From contig CM067592.1 of the NCBI GenBank assembly GCA_034336665.1, forward strand, positions 40,847,735 through 40,911,734: DNA of 64,000 bases. The letters run 5' to 3'. Below, piece by piece: positions 22,801-37,500 of this stretch. Source of the DNA: Luscinia megarhynchos (taxonomy: Eukaryota; Chordata; Aves; Passeriformes; Turdidae). Position numbers and translations under genes: made by a program. The notes beneath the pieces are model-generated. The model ran no database searches. It was given only the letters and a program-made list of their open reading frames with translations, and had not been told where the DNA came from. Each line of letters opens with the position of its first letter. Positions within the stretch are counted from its first letter, which is position 1.

Positions 22801-25330
22801 AGTATGCTCCACACATGAGGGTATGATAAATATACGGGGATATATGTAACTACATTAATTACAAATTAATGTCTATATGTAATAGAGACATTCTAAGCAT
22901 ACATAAATGTAGTAGGTTTTGCACGTGTATTTCACAGAATTACACATCACTCCTTTCTGTAATCATCACCTCAGTACACACTCAGTGTTCACCTGAAGAA
23001 TGCTTGTGTCCGTTCTTTAGAAAATTTTAGTGCTATATTTAGGGTATACTTGATTTTTAATGTTAATTAAGCCATTCCAGATATTAAAGCCACTGATATC
23101 TGCTAAAGCCATCAAACACTATTTCCCACAGAATATTTTTACTGTTTAAACAGACCCTTTATCAAAGGAAAAGAGGAATAATTGAGACCCATGTATCCAA
23201 GTACCAAGTGCACTGCACAGGATACTCTTCTTCAGAGTACTATGTGTCATTAAGCAATGCCACACAGCCTAGAGCTGCTTGTGGCATTGCTGAGCTGGGC
23301 AGAAAGGCTGCAACTGAGGAACAATGACAACAGAGAACCCATTTATAGTTTAAGAAAAATTTTCTGTGAAAGAGTGTTTTCTTAGCATATAAGCACAGAT
23401 GGGTCTATTTTTTGCTGTGCTACCCTAAGCCAGTAACACAAGCCTAGTAACATACAGCTACAAACAGGCACAAGAATTATTTGCACCCTTTTTATAATCT
23501 GGGGAGTAAACTTTAGCTGTGAGTTCATCATAATTCCAGTATAAAAGGCCTTGGATAAGAAAAGAGCAGCAACAGTTTGGGCAAATTCTGACTTTACAGC
23601 TATTAAATAGACACAGGCATATATGCATTGCCCCACAGACAGCTGGTATATTATGTGACACTTTTTAATATACACACCTATTATATTCTCATTTTCAAGT
23701 ATGAAAACTCTGATAATATAAACAATCATACAAAAAGGTGTCATCTATTTGGTTATTGAAACAGTTGACAAGTGCAACCCTGTAAGTCAGTTCAAAGAAT
23801 ACTGCAAAGGAAGCCTACCCAGAGGAATGGTAATGAAGTGGGTATGTGCTGGCACGCCATATGTGCTACATAAGCAAGACCCCTCTCAGCTGCTGCATCT
23901 CTAGCTCCATTCAAACACTCACAAACTAAGCCCAGCTGACTACCAGCTACAGTTGCAACTGCAAGTTTTTATAAAGACTTCTCTATTAGTAGCTCTGGGT
24001 AACTTGACCAAGCCTGGAGCTTTGTCTTCTATCTGCAGAGGTATGCTTGTGTTTAGGGTAAGTAAAGAAAGAAAGATGTGATACACCTTCAGGCTTGAAA
24101 GACAAACAGGTCAGAAATGGTACAAAGTTACAAATTTGACGCACCTCTACCAAGTGAAAATATGTCCTGCCTAGTTAGACAGATGGAAGCCCCCTGTCTT
24201 CTGAGTGGACAGTGAGTCAAAGATTGTCTTTCAGGTTGCTGAGATGTGGGGGCACCTGGAAGGAGCTTTGGGAGGAAGGCTATATGCAGATCCACAAAGT
24301 AGGAATGGCTGTAGGATATGGATCAAAGGTGAGGGAAATATTTGGATGGTGCTAGCTGCCACAAAATCACGCAGAATTTTTAGTTGTGCACTTCTATAGT
24401 AACATCTCCTGATGTGTTTCACAAGAAGCCTGTGTTATGTGGAAACAGGTAAATGAGCACAAGCACAAACTATTTCCCAGTACAGCCCTGCTAAAGCAGT
24501 ATTTACTACTTTTCTTTGAATTAGAAAGCCTCAGGATGACATACAGGAATTAAGTCCTGTAACCCTGGGGTGAAACATCAGTCTTTTCGCATAAGCAATG
24601 CAACAGCAAGCTCAGAAACATCTTGTGTATCCTGACTGCTAGTGCCACTCATTAAGCTCTAGGCTGAATCCACATACCATAAAGACTCCTTTCTCAAGAG
24701 ACAGGTGGACGAGAAGGACAGCAGCAGAGCACACATTTGCTCCCAAGTCACCTTATGACACCTGACCAAGAAGGGACTTCCTGACCTGTGAGGGGAATTC
24801 CACTGACTAACAGTGAAGTTTCCATTCCATCAAGCTAACTCCCCCGTTCCGGCTCAGCAGGTGAGAATTCAAGGCAGTGGAACTATGAAAAGCAGACTGC
24901 GGACAGTGTCCTCTTGGCTGCCATCCAGAGCCTGGTTTGCACTTTGAGAATACACCCTCATGCTGGTGTTCCATGAAAGGGAGAGGAGGTCCCAAGAACG
25001 GCAGAGGATGAGGGGTCCCAAGAAGGATAGAGGGGATAGAAGATTCGAAGTATCACTTGAATGGGTTTCTTTGTTGGTTTGTTTTTCTGGGGTTTATTTT
25101 TTAGTTTCAGAGTATTAATGTAGAATTCTGGAGAGAAGAGTAAAAAGCCCTAAAAAGCACTTCGAAAAATTATTTTTCAGACCAGATGCATGTTTCAACT
25201 TAAAATCTTGAGGGACCGTTGCCACAATGTGCTACATTTCTCACCAGTACACCAGCCATCACTGTCATCTTCTAGCAGAGTTCCTTGCGCTTTGTAGATA
25301 GTCCTTCGTATCTTGTATTTCAACCCATTA
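19801..25330. other. Non-coding interval
   Basis: No gene recognised. Open frames reach about 120 codons at most and lack domains or splice context. A small perfect hairpin with 9-bp arms (ACATTAATT / AATTAATGT, loop ACA) lies at 22852-22872. Confidence 0.55.
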
Positions 25331-25512
25331 GGATCACAGAATCACAAAATATGCTGAGTTGGAAGGGATCCATCAGGATCATCAAGTCCAACTCCTAACC
25401 CTGTGTAGGACACCTCAAGAATAAATAACACCATGTGCCTGAAAATGTTGTCCCAAAACTTTTCGAACTCAGATAGGCTTGATGCTGTCCCCACCTCTCT
25501 GGGGAGCCAGGA
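25331..25512 (-). mobile_element. CR1 LINE 3' fragment
   Basis: It starts with 'ggatcacagaatcacaaaat' and continues 'gttggaagggatccatcagg', the inverted 3' end of a CR1 subfamily. It extends to the 'ctctctggggagccaggat' block near 25512. About 180 bp, non-coding. Confidence 0.85.
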
Positions 25513-28500
25513 TATTGAGAAATAAGCCTTATTCTATAAATTATTTAGGCCTAAGTGTGTACAAAACACAGTATTTTGTGAATCCTATTTGTTCAAGAAA
25601 ATCCTGACTCTCAGAGACAACAAAAGAACTATGTATCCGCAATAAAATCCTCAGAATTAAAAAACACAAAATGGTCAGCCCTAGTCTGTCCATGAAAACA
25701 CCTGAACCCTTATAGGATTGTGTTGGATTCTGCACTCCAGTATAACTTAAAACTGTCTCAGGCTGATTGGACACCTCATTTATGCCCAAGCCCTTATCTT
25801 AAAACATAGAAGCCAGGTGTTCCTCCTATCAACGACTGAAGAGGTGGAGTCTGACATGTCAGCATACATCTATGCCACTCATTGGGTCAGGCTGATGTAT
25901 ATAGTAATAGCCACCATTTTCTTCACTTTCTTTTTCAGTACAGCTGCAAGAGATATGCATTTTACGCTGGATGTGGGATAATCATAAGTCACCACCTCTT
26001 TTCCTAAAGTGATTTAGGTCTTTATTTCACAGGAAAACATCCCGAGTGGTGCCTCAGCCTAGAGGGCCGAATTTTCAAAACCATTAAAATTGAAGAAGTG
26101 ACCAGCAAATCACTGGTGTGGGTATGGAACATTCATGAACAAGTGGAAAAAAAATGAGCCTACATGGGTAAGAAACTGAGACACCCATCTGAGGATGGTG
26201 AGTTCTCCATTTTGGTCACTAAATGCAGTATGGAAGCAATCATATGAGCAGGAAAAAGAATTTCTTCTCACCAGCCATGAAAAAAAACACTCACCAAAAT
26301 TTTATAAACTGAAAAAATTGCCAACAAGGAAAGGCATAGGCAGTAAGCAACTAATTGTATTATTGCCTTACAGCGAGAAACAAATATGGATTTGAAGAGA
26401 GGAGACAGGTAACTGAATTAATTTGTATCAGAAGCCACCAATCCACTTGCAGTCTAGAGCACTCTAGAGACTGGTTGAACACCAGTATCTGGATTCCACT
26501 TGAAGACCCTAATACCTGTTTTTCACCAAAGTCTGCTGACCATGCCTATGATAATCTTTCACAGAGCTGCTTTCCCTCCAAAAGAGCTGCTTTTTTTTTT
26601 TACTTAAGTGGACAACATCAGCCCAATAAGCTCATTATAATCAAGCGTGCTGGTACTTCCTGCATAGCTTCTGACATACTTGTCTGTTGAAACTCCTCTG
26701 ACCTTGGGGCTGTATCCCATGGATCCTGCTTTAATCCACCCCTACGTGTCTCCATAATAAGGTTCATATACCCCCACACAACAAATACAAGCACACATAC
26801 AGACCATGTTTTAAATAATTGGTAGTTTTCCCTTAAGGGTAAAAATGTTCTGTAATAGTATTTCTTTTTGTTATGAAATAATGTAAACGCTCTTGGTGTG
26901 GTAATATTTTGTAATATGTCTCTGTTATGCAATTAAGGCTGTAGGATTCAGATGACTTAAATGCACCTGGAGATACCGAAAGATAGTGGAGACTTGGAGC
27001 TGTTGAAAAGCACTTACATATCCTTGTGCTTACATAGATACACACAGATAAACACACAAAATTACATACCCATCACCAGCCTACATAATTTCACAAAAAA
27101 AATACTAGGTATGATAAGGTCTGTGTAGTTTAATTTCAGCTCATTTCCCGTTCTCTTCCAATGAAGATCCCTTTGTGAACCTTAAAATGCAACATTTGTG
27201 CCTCTTTTTTAGGGAGGTAGATCTCCTGCCTTCTCTTTTGCTAAGACTTGTAAATTTTGTTGACTTCAGTTGGGCCAGGGCAACTCAACATTCTCAACTT
27301 TGATTTTGATTCTTTAAATCAGATTGAAGAGCTTTTAAATCAGATTGAAGAGAAAAATGTAGAAATTTGACAAATGTTCATATTTGCAAAGCAAATCCTA
27401 CTGCCAAGAACATAATGTTTGTTTAGTGACTTCTTTCCTTCTTCTAAGATAATCATCAGGTTAAGGTGATCTGAATGACAATATTTACATGAAAAGCAGT
27501 TGCCCACTTAATCTTCCTAATTTCTTTAATTCCAGCAAAGACACTGGCTGACTGCATACCCAAAAGTTTATCTCAAAATCATCACAGACCATGTGGCTGT
27601 GCCTAGGGAAATTAACCCTCAGTGGAGTTAAGCACCAGTCTGCTTGTTGCCTCAGCATAAGCATCACAGCTAATCACATGCCTGTCGTGGCAGCATCAGG
27701 TATTTTTTCACACTTCCCATCATCCCACGGATTTGCTCATCTCAGGATCGTGGGATAGCTAATCTGTATAGAAAAGGTAGGCTTTTATACTCAACAAAGA
27801 GTTGGTGTGAGAAAGGAATTAATTTGTTACTGCATGGAAGGACAACAGAAATATTAGTGTTTGGAGAATAGGGAAGATGATAAGAAGGTTCAGGATCAGT
27901 CTTAGAAGGTAATACTGAGACAATGATAATTGTGGTCAAAAAGTGTCAAGCCTGTGCAAGATTAAAAGGTAGAGAAGGGTTTTCTCAGAACAAAATTTTA
28001 CTAGTTCACCATTCTAAATAGAAATTAGACTGTTTCCATGTGGTTTCCGTTTTCCCCCCTAGCTCACAGTCTGTGTCTCTGTCACCCAGTCCTAGGGTTC
28101 TGCGAAGGGCCAGATCTAGGTCAGCCCACAATGTGATTCCACAACATAAGCAAACACACAATTGGTGTGTGGCACCAATTACTGCAGTTATAAATAGGTA
28201 ACACAGAGCAAGAAACTGACACCAGAGTATCTATATGTATACACCTTACCAGATATGACCATTACTTGAAATGGTCTCTAATCTACAGCACTTCCATGAT
28301 CCTAGCAAACTTTGCTGACATCATGCACGTACAGTCTACCTGTCCTAGCAGCAAGCAGCATCAGGCTCCTGTGAGTAGGATCTCATTCCACTGTACACTC
28401 AGTGCTGAGCAGTGTGACACAGATCTGAAAGCTGAAGCCACAGGTCAGGCAGAGTTCAGGGTCTTCAGCACAGCACCTACACAGGAGTAGGTGTACTCTT

Positions 28501-31500
28501 CAGCACAACTACAACAGAACGTGTATCAGGGGCTCTTCTCCCACCGTTCCTTTACATGACAGCTTGCAGGCTCTAGAGCTTCTCTCCAGGAGTACTTCAG
28601 CCAATTTGTTTTCCAGCCCAATGAATTCTACATTGCAGTGCCACAGCTGCCAACATTACTGATGATATACCTACGGGGAGAGCTTTTCCAACTGAACATT
28701 GCAAGTGAAGTTCAGGGGCCTTGAAGAAAGGTCTGCTATGGAGCATATGAACTCTGACAAGAAGTGCCACACTGCTTGCTGAAAGCATCTAACTTATGTG
28801 GGAGGACCAAACTATTGGGAATCCTCAGGAGTCAATGGAAAGGAGTTGATGCTGTCAGCAGGGATGATGCACAATTACATCTCTCTGAGCTCCTCCAGAT
28901 AGGAAGTGAGCATTCACAGCACTTAATTGGTAAGATAAAATATTGATCCAGGGAATTATTGATATTGCCAACCTTCAAAGGAAAATAAGAATTCTTAATA
29001 CTTCACAGGATTTGACTCTAAGGATCTGTACCTCAAATACCAATGCTCTCAGTCAAAATATTTTGCACTAAGATCACTATAATGAAATACCTACCTTAGA
29101 GACCTGATTTTGGTTTTCTTCATTCAACCTTTTAGAATATGTTCATATGATAGATATCACACTCTTTTACCTGAACCCTTATATTTTGTCGTTATGCCAA
29201 AATCATATAATACTGAAAATACCTCTGAAAATACTGTACAGTCAGTCTCTTGTTATGTCAATCACCTGTAGATGCACAGGGAACCCAAAAGTTTTATTCC
29301 TTTCCCATTCCGTAACTTCATCAAACCACACTTTTAATACAAGAGATGTATTAAATTATAAGGCAAACATAAGAGGCCTATTAGATTCAGATGCATTACC
29401 AGTGCTTTTTTTTTCTCTGCACGAATAACTGTCACTCTCATTTTCATTTTGGTAATTACAGAAAATGGGCTGATTTTTAACGTCTGTTCAAGCAGAGCTG
29501 AAGATGTTGATTTCAGACTGATTCAGACTTTAAAGTCCAATTCATGCAGTTGATCCACAACATTAACTTGAGTGTAGGTTTCATCAATTTGGTAGAGTGT
29601 CTTTAATAACAACAGATAGTAATTTTTTCGATATGTATAGCATTAAATGGACTCTGTTACAAAGCCACTTTAAATGTTTTCTTTAAAATAAAGACCCACC
29701 AACCAACTAAATAAAAACCCACCAGAAAACTATAAAAATTTCTCCCCCCACAGTGCTCAGATACTTTAACCCAAAGAAATTGCTGACAGATTTGTTTTCA
29801 GCACAGCAGAGGAAAGAGCTGACAACGTTTTTTTTTGCTGGATATGGCAACTTAGGTCTATTTTTAGGGTTCTTTTTTTTTTTAAGTACACCAAAATAGC
29901 AGTGGGCTTAAAAATCACCATCTGTTTCTAGAAATTAAATAATTCTATGAAGAATAGATAATAGGCATAAAAAGCCTACTCCCAACTCTCAGATCTTTCA
30001 CAGTAAGATTGAAAGTCACATGTTACTTGTAAACATTATTTATTTCATCAAACAATACTGCAGGGCCATAACACCCCTGTAAGTGTTCAATATACCTATT
30101 TATCAGTTATCACCAGCATAAACTGTTTGCATTCTAGTCATGAATGGCTGACTAGCAAGCATTATTGATATTGCTTTTATGACTTAGAATAAAGCTGCTG
30201 CTATTTACAGCACAATAAAGACTCTCCCCATTTCTTTCTTTAACTTTGATTTAGTTAAGGTGGGAACGATTCTAACTTGCAGGGACTTTTTTTTTAATCC
30301 CCATTAGAGCAATTAGCATGTTAGCATTATTTGCAAATGCATGCAAAGAAATCTGAGCTTGTTTGCATCCAGCTAGTTTGGATCCTGCTAACAATGAATC
30401 ACTCTGTCAGCTCAAGATGGCTCAGGACCCGGACACTTGCTTGCTGGCTGAAGCCTGTCAGCAGTTTCCCCATCCTCAGCATTTGTGCCTCTGACAGCTC
30501 AGATGACTGCTCAGCAAGACAAAACCTGGTTCTATTTCCTATCCTATTTTCCTATGCTCTACCCATGCATCGGTAGCTTCAGAATATAACATGGTACCAC
30601 TGCTATCAGTCAGTCGCTCTCAGTCAGTCCACACCCTTGTATCTTTTGAACCTTACACAATGTAAGCTCGGTTGAAAAGGGTGGAAAAGGAGGATCCATT
30701 AGTTTTCCAAGAAAAGTGGTTTGAGGAAAGAAAAAAGGCTCATGCTAAAGCCCCTGTCCCACTTCCTTTCTGAATTAAAACTCCTGCAACTTGGTCATCA
30801 CACTTTCTGTGAGGGCTCCAAACACAAACAGCATTTACCCAAGGTTGGATGGCATGTATCACCTCTCCTCAGCAGGGAATATTGGGGAAGTGGGAGCAGG
30901 GATTGTATGAAAGAATGGTCAGAAGATGGAAAAGGCTAAGGAGAAGGAGAAAACTGGTTTCACTAGTATGTGTGCTGGTGGGATGGTGTTCCCTAGTTCT
31001 GTGATTTCAGCTACGATGACAAATTTTCAATTGCAGTAATTTCAGTTTAAAACATTTCTGTGTTTTGAACCACAAGAAAAGCATTTGTCCTTTTTGTAAA
31101 ATTTTCAAGAAAGGTAGTTTGGTTTGCATTTTTTCCCATGATATTACATTAAAAAACCAGTGTCTTTTTCAGAGAATAAGACTAAATCTTCTAAAATAGA
31201 AAATGAAATAAGACACTGCATGATCCTTTAAATGACACATAGGATGAGTAATAAATAAGCAAACATGTTTACAAAATGAAGACATTTTGAAAGCAGTAGT
31301 ATTTAACAAGTACCATTTTTAAACAGATTTGTCTTATTGTAGTTATTTAAAATCAAAGTTCACAATAGCAATAGTGCAAAAAACATGTCCATTATTCATA
31401 TTTATACTTGGTGGATTAGAATTTTTGTGAGACGAGTCGTCTAAATTTAAAAGGCCTGCTAGTGACCATTGTAGCAACAGTATTTAGGCTAACATTTTGA

Positions 31501-34500
31501 TGAAAAGAGAGCAGAAAAATAATGGAGAAACATATTCTTTGTTGGTATATCCTGCTTTGACAGGAATTCTTCAAAGTAATGTGCAAGAATCATCTATTTC
31601 TAGTAAACAATTAAGAAATACTTTATTTGTGAGGGAAATTCGTTCTTATTTTATTCTGAGTCAGCAGTCAGTAACTAAAGAAAGGAACCTTTCCAAGAAA
31701 GAGAAGCAAAAAGTAATTAAGGCAAGCAGTGAGTTTGAAAACTTAAGTGCTCCTTGGATATTTTCAAAGAGGACCCTCTTTACTGATGAACAGTTGCAGA
31801 AAAAAAAAGGAAAGAAAGAACAGATTATGAATAGCCAAGATTCCTAGTGATCTCACTGGGAATTACACATTTATTTGGAAAGCATTAAAGGAATAAGATT
31901 ACAGAAGCAAGACCTGATCCAAATTCCATTATGTAAATGGAAAAAGAAAATTTTGTTGTCTTAAAAGGAAATTGAATTGAGCCTTTAGTTCCCAGTTAAT
32001 GAGATACTAGTAAATGTTGAGAATTGCAGGGGAAGTGATAAAGGAGAGATGCTATTTTGGGTTGGGTTAGCTTTTTCACATTAAATACTTATTTAAGTTG
32101 TGATTTACTCAAGATTTATCATCATAAGACTCTTTCTCCAACTGACTACATATACCTAAAGTGTCATTCAGATACAATGGAAATGGGGCATATCACAGAT
32201 TCTAAATGTTTCATTAGAGTCTAAGTGTGAGCAAAGAAAGCTATTTAACCTGCATAGGATCCATTGCTTACTCCAGACAATTTATTCCTTTCTTCAGTAG
32301 CATATAGTTATTGCTGGTTCTAATGGCATTACCTGTTTTGAAATAAACACTTCAGAGATTCCTCTTTCTTTTACAGTTAGGACACTTCTGTGATTTGTTT
32401 GATTCCACTAAAGTTGCTGTTGTTAGCACATGGAATCACCTAAATGCATGTCAAGGCTGCAAGATGATCTCACAAACAGGTTCTCCCACCACTGGGAGAG
32501 TAACAAACTCTTAGGCCAACGGGGCTCGTACTCTGCACACACATTCTAGAATCTCAACCCAACTCCAAGATAAAGGATTAACCTTTTGTGCTGCAAGGTT
32601 CTCAAAACCCTTGGCTTTTGCTGGACTCAGAATAAGCTCAAGGCACTCAGCAACTGGGTCTGCACAGCAGGACTTTCTAGCAGCATATCACAGGCATGAG
32701 ACTTTGTTTCTTCTCTAAAGTTATAGGTACACATAGGGGACTACACATAATGTGAATTTCAAGAAAGAAACAGGCCCATTTTGATCTATTTTTCTTAAAA
32801 TTAATAAATTCAGGCCGTGTATAAACTATCCAGTCATATCCTGTAAAAGTTTAAACAGTGAAACCACAAGGGAAAATAAACTAACATCTCTTCCCTTTTT
32901 ATCTTAAAAGTGTCTGAAATGAATTGGTTGCTAAAGAAACCTGATATAATTGTGACAGAGTGTTTTGAAACCCTTAGTGGAGTTCATCTGAAACCTCAGC
33001 ATAACAAGTGGCCTCTTATCTGCGTACTATTCCAGGAAGAAATGCATGGCATTTCGTCATCACAGCTGAAAGACTAGCTGGCTCTGCACGTAGGCTAGGC
33101 GAGAATAAGAGCCCTCAGCTATAATGAGGGCACGCTGGTAGCTAATGCTTAGTCAGAGGCCATTTCCTTTAGCCTTTGCTACTGCTTGCAGGAGTTGGAA
33201 TGCAGGAAAAGGCAGAAACTAAAGTGAACATATTGAAGGTCAATGTTTACCTTCTGTACTTTTTCTCAATGAAGATTAATTTTGAAGACATGGCACATAT
33301 GCATTAATGTGGTGACATCCTAAACCATCCCCCCTGTTACAAGGACTTGAAGTAGCTTTATTTAATGTGGCAGTTCATGAGCAGAATTACTTAAAGGAGA
33401 GAGAATCATAAAAAAGCAGATGTCTCCTTTTTTTTTTAGTCTGACATTTAAAGGCAAATTAGTAAGTGGGAGTTTAATATAGATATTTCCTTGTGAACAG
33501 TGATCTTGAATTTCCAAGCAGGCAAACTGACTTTCTCCTTAATAAAGCTGTTGAAACACAGATAACTTGTAGCAATTACTTCAAAAACAGGGATGAATCT
33601 TCATATGTGAGGGAATATGGTAAGGAACATTTCTTTTTATAGGCTTTTCCTCTTCTGTACATCCTGAAGATGATAACATGACTGATGTACTGTCATTATG
33701 CTTTTTAACATAAGAATCTGCATAATTTGAAAATGGAATGATTAATCAAAAGAATATGAAAATGTTAAATATGAATGTGTAGCAATATTCAGACTGTAAG
33801 TTTGAAAGACACTTCATTCAGGACTACATTTTGCTTTCTTACTCTGCCTGCAGAAACATTGGCAATTATTGTGAATTTAATGAGCTATCACCATGCTGAT
33901 TTAAGCACACAACTGTATGTACTGTACTACTGAACACACTGGACTGAGTCATTTTACATACATGCAGTTGCTGGTCTAAATAAGGGCTAGATTTGACTTG
34001 TTCTATTTAACTCACTGGCTGAACTGAAAATAGTTGGCACAGATTTTTCTCAGGAAATTCAAACTTACACAAGCAGAGGAAAAACATTGCAAATGAGATG
34101 CTGCTGTGTTCAAAAATTCATCTTGGGTAAAACTTTAAACCCTAGAAATAAATCTTGTTTTCAGTTCTCACAAATAGGCTTTTCTATTCAACTCTGAAGG
34201 TTTAAAGCAGTTGTTAATCAAATACTGTACACAGTACTAAGCAGGAAAGTGTTCAGTTATTTCTGAAACACGTTATTTTGAGGCTATGTTTGAATCTTCC
34301 ATATTTATGTGATGAGAGTTATGTCACAAAGTTAATCATTCCCAGGATGCTAGCATTCGGGGTAATGAAAAACTTCTTGTGCAAGCAGTCATTAATCAGT
34401 GAGTCTAACATTGCATAATGCTTTCTGAAGCATGTGTTATGTGATCAGAGTACAAGGCTGCATAATACAGCAAAGTGTTTATGCCATATGCTGACCTTTT

Positions 34501-37500
34501 CTAAAGCAGAAATGGAGCCATGTGATGTGCCGCTCCTGCCAGCATTTGCTTATTGCCAATAATTAAGTTTGATGATATGAAGAAACACAAACTTGTATTG
34601 CTTTAGAGTTCTAAAAGGAAGAAGCTTTGAAGTTTTTGGCACTGTAAAGCACAAAGATAGCCAACTTGGCTCGGATACACTACCGTTGTCCATTATAGGC
34701 ACCGCCCATCAAAACTGGAATCAAGTGCCCTGCTCAAGTGGTTACTGGCATTTGTGTAAAGGAAAACATGTGCATTGTTACCAGACTGCTGTATTAACCA
34801 GAAGAGCATAAAGGTCACAGGAGCAAAGCAGCCAAAAGCATGCATGGTACCTCAAATCTCAGAACAGCGTTATTACATTTGATGTTCTTGTGCAATAGTG
34901 CTAGTAAGCAGCTATTACTTAATCTCCTACCAGTATTACACAAAACTATACTTGCGAAATACTTCAGATAAATATGCTGTAATTATACGAAATATAAAAA
35001 CATGTATAGGGCAAAATGTTTTTGTAACTCTAAACACACATACCTGTGGGGATGTGGTTTGAATGAACTATTTTAAAAATTGAATCAATGCTTCAAAAGC
35101 TCCTATGAATAACTTTAAAACTATGTGTTGGAAGAAGAGTGGACACATGGACATATATTTTATATACTATGCATGTACACATACACACACACACTAGAGT
35201 ATGTCCTGTATAAAACTAGTTTGTGTCTGTTGGCAGAATCAGGCTACTGAGCCGGAATAACAAGCTCCATACAACTTTTTTAGCACAGCCAGCTGTACCT
35301 ATGCCACTGTTGCTCCAACATCACTTCTCCTCTCACTGATGACTGTCTTTTCTATTTTGTAGAGCTAGTACAGACAGGGGTTGCCAGTATCTATCACCTG
35401 TTAACAGCATCTCAGTACCATCATGTGATCTATGATATGGTACCAACGTCTGAAAAGTGATTTCTGATATCCCTTGCTTACCCAAAGGAAGTATTTTCAA
35501 GCTTAACTAAGAATCTTAAAGAGTAAAGCAGACTAGAGGCACAATCACAAAACTAAGACATCTTTATACAGAGACATAGGTGTACTAGTCCAAAATTTAC
35601 ATTCTCAGAATTCCTGCTGGCATTTTACATCACGAAGTGATGATATTAGGCAACTGCACTTAGAAAGTGCTGCGTCCAAGGCCTTTTGGGATTAATGAAT
35701 TAAACCTTTCACATCTAAGGAGTCTGACTCATTAAGGATATTCATGTTTAGCAGACAGGAGTCTGTACAAAGAGCATTCTTGCTACAGCATCTGTTATAA
35801 AATCAGTGTGATACTTGCTGCATGAGGGAACATCACGACAGACCCTACCTCTATAAACTATTAGGTGGATGTCATTTTCTCTATATCCCAATAAATTAAC
35901 TTGTATAATAAGTAATTAAAGTAGAGAAATCTCATCGTGCGTAACTTCAAAGAATCCAGTGAACAGGTCACTACTGTAGGAAAGTTTGGCTCAGGCCAAT
36001 TAAGTGAAAGGAGAGAGCAGAAACTGAGTTGCTTTGGTGTTTCATGAGTCCTTCAACTACTGAGCAGTTATACAGATGGAAGTGCCATAGCATATCCTCT
36101 TCACTTTCTCAAAAAAGGACAGATGTCAGATAAGGTTTGTAAAATCCAAAATGGAGACAAGAATTTCATTCCACTCAAAGTGGAAAAAAACCCATGTCCA
36201 TGTGTTTATTTATGAACTTGTAACTTAGACAGAATTCTTCTTCTTATGCTATTTTTGTGTCTCCTGCCTCCTTTCATATGTTATACAGACACTCTAGGAA
36301 TCATGTTTGGAGGTTACAATCTCTACTAGTCCTTTGGGTACAGAAGTCAGACGCTGTAACCAGCCAATGGAGAAAAAGACCTACTTTGTGGCACTGCTCA
36401 TGAAGATACTAGAAATATCTAGTATCTAGATACTAGACTGTATTGAAATTAACTGTGACCTAAGAACGCAGCCTGAACCCATCCTATAAAATCTCTTTCG
36501 TATACACTCTTCCAAGACCTATGCTCCTTAGAAGCATGCTCCCTAGCTCTCTTCTCCTTTCACCTCTACTTGGACGGAGTGGCCAAAAGATGATTACTAC
36601 AGGACAACATGAACCATTCACCCTGAGGGGCCACTAGCTGGGGATATTCACACGCATTTACAAAAATCCTTCAGCTTTGAAGACAATAATCCCAGCAGTA
36701 AAGATTTATTACACAAAAGATGGAGAATCAAACTCTTTTCACACAAGACTACAGATGCATTATTAACATTTATATGTCATGAAAGCACAACTCTATCCTC
36801 ACAATTATATTTTTTAACTTTGTCCTTCTAAGCATGGAAGAGACACATTCTAAAAAAATTTGTACAACTGGCATCAGAATTTTTAACATACTAAAAAGAA
36901 TTGAGCCAAAGATGATATCACAGAGTACCTTATGCTTAAGGGAAAATGTTAAATCAATTAGCAGTTGCCAGAATACAGAAGCAACAATTTGCTGTATAAG
37001 TTCCTTACAAAAATAACAAACTTTCCATGTTCTTCTGAAAGTGGTTATATTATGCAACAAGAAAACTTCACCATACTCTCAGCAACAAAAGCTTTATCAG
37101 CATACGCCTCAGAAATTATAATCAAAGGATAGTACTCCCTAGCAAGAACTTTGAAGAGTTTATAAACATACATGTACAGACTATGCCTTAGAGGGTTAAT
37201 GTACTATTTTGAACTCAAGTATTGCAAATAGGAGTTAGCTTTGACACAGAATGTTCACACCCTCTGTAATAAATTCTTTTAACATACTTCATATTTCTTC
37301 CCATGTGAATGAATGTCCTTGGAAGAATTATCTCCTAGATAAAAGCTGAAGATGAAATCTAAGTCTAGACTTATTTAAAGAGGGTAGACACTGATCTTAT
37401 AATCTGTGACAGTGGCTGATTAATGAGCTGCCTATGATTGCTGCAGGCCTCTCCAAACTGCAGGAGCAGATGATATTATAGGACTGGGAGGAATGTGCTA

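Noticed and set aside
31497..31847. 116-codon plus-strand frame
   Set aside because: Lysine-rich, no domain recognised, no splice or promoter support. Frames of this length occur by chance in AT-rich DNA of this size.
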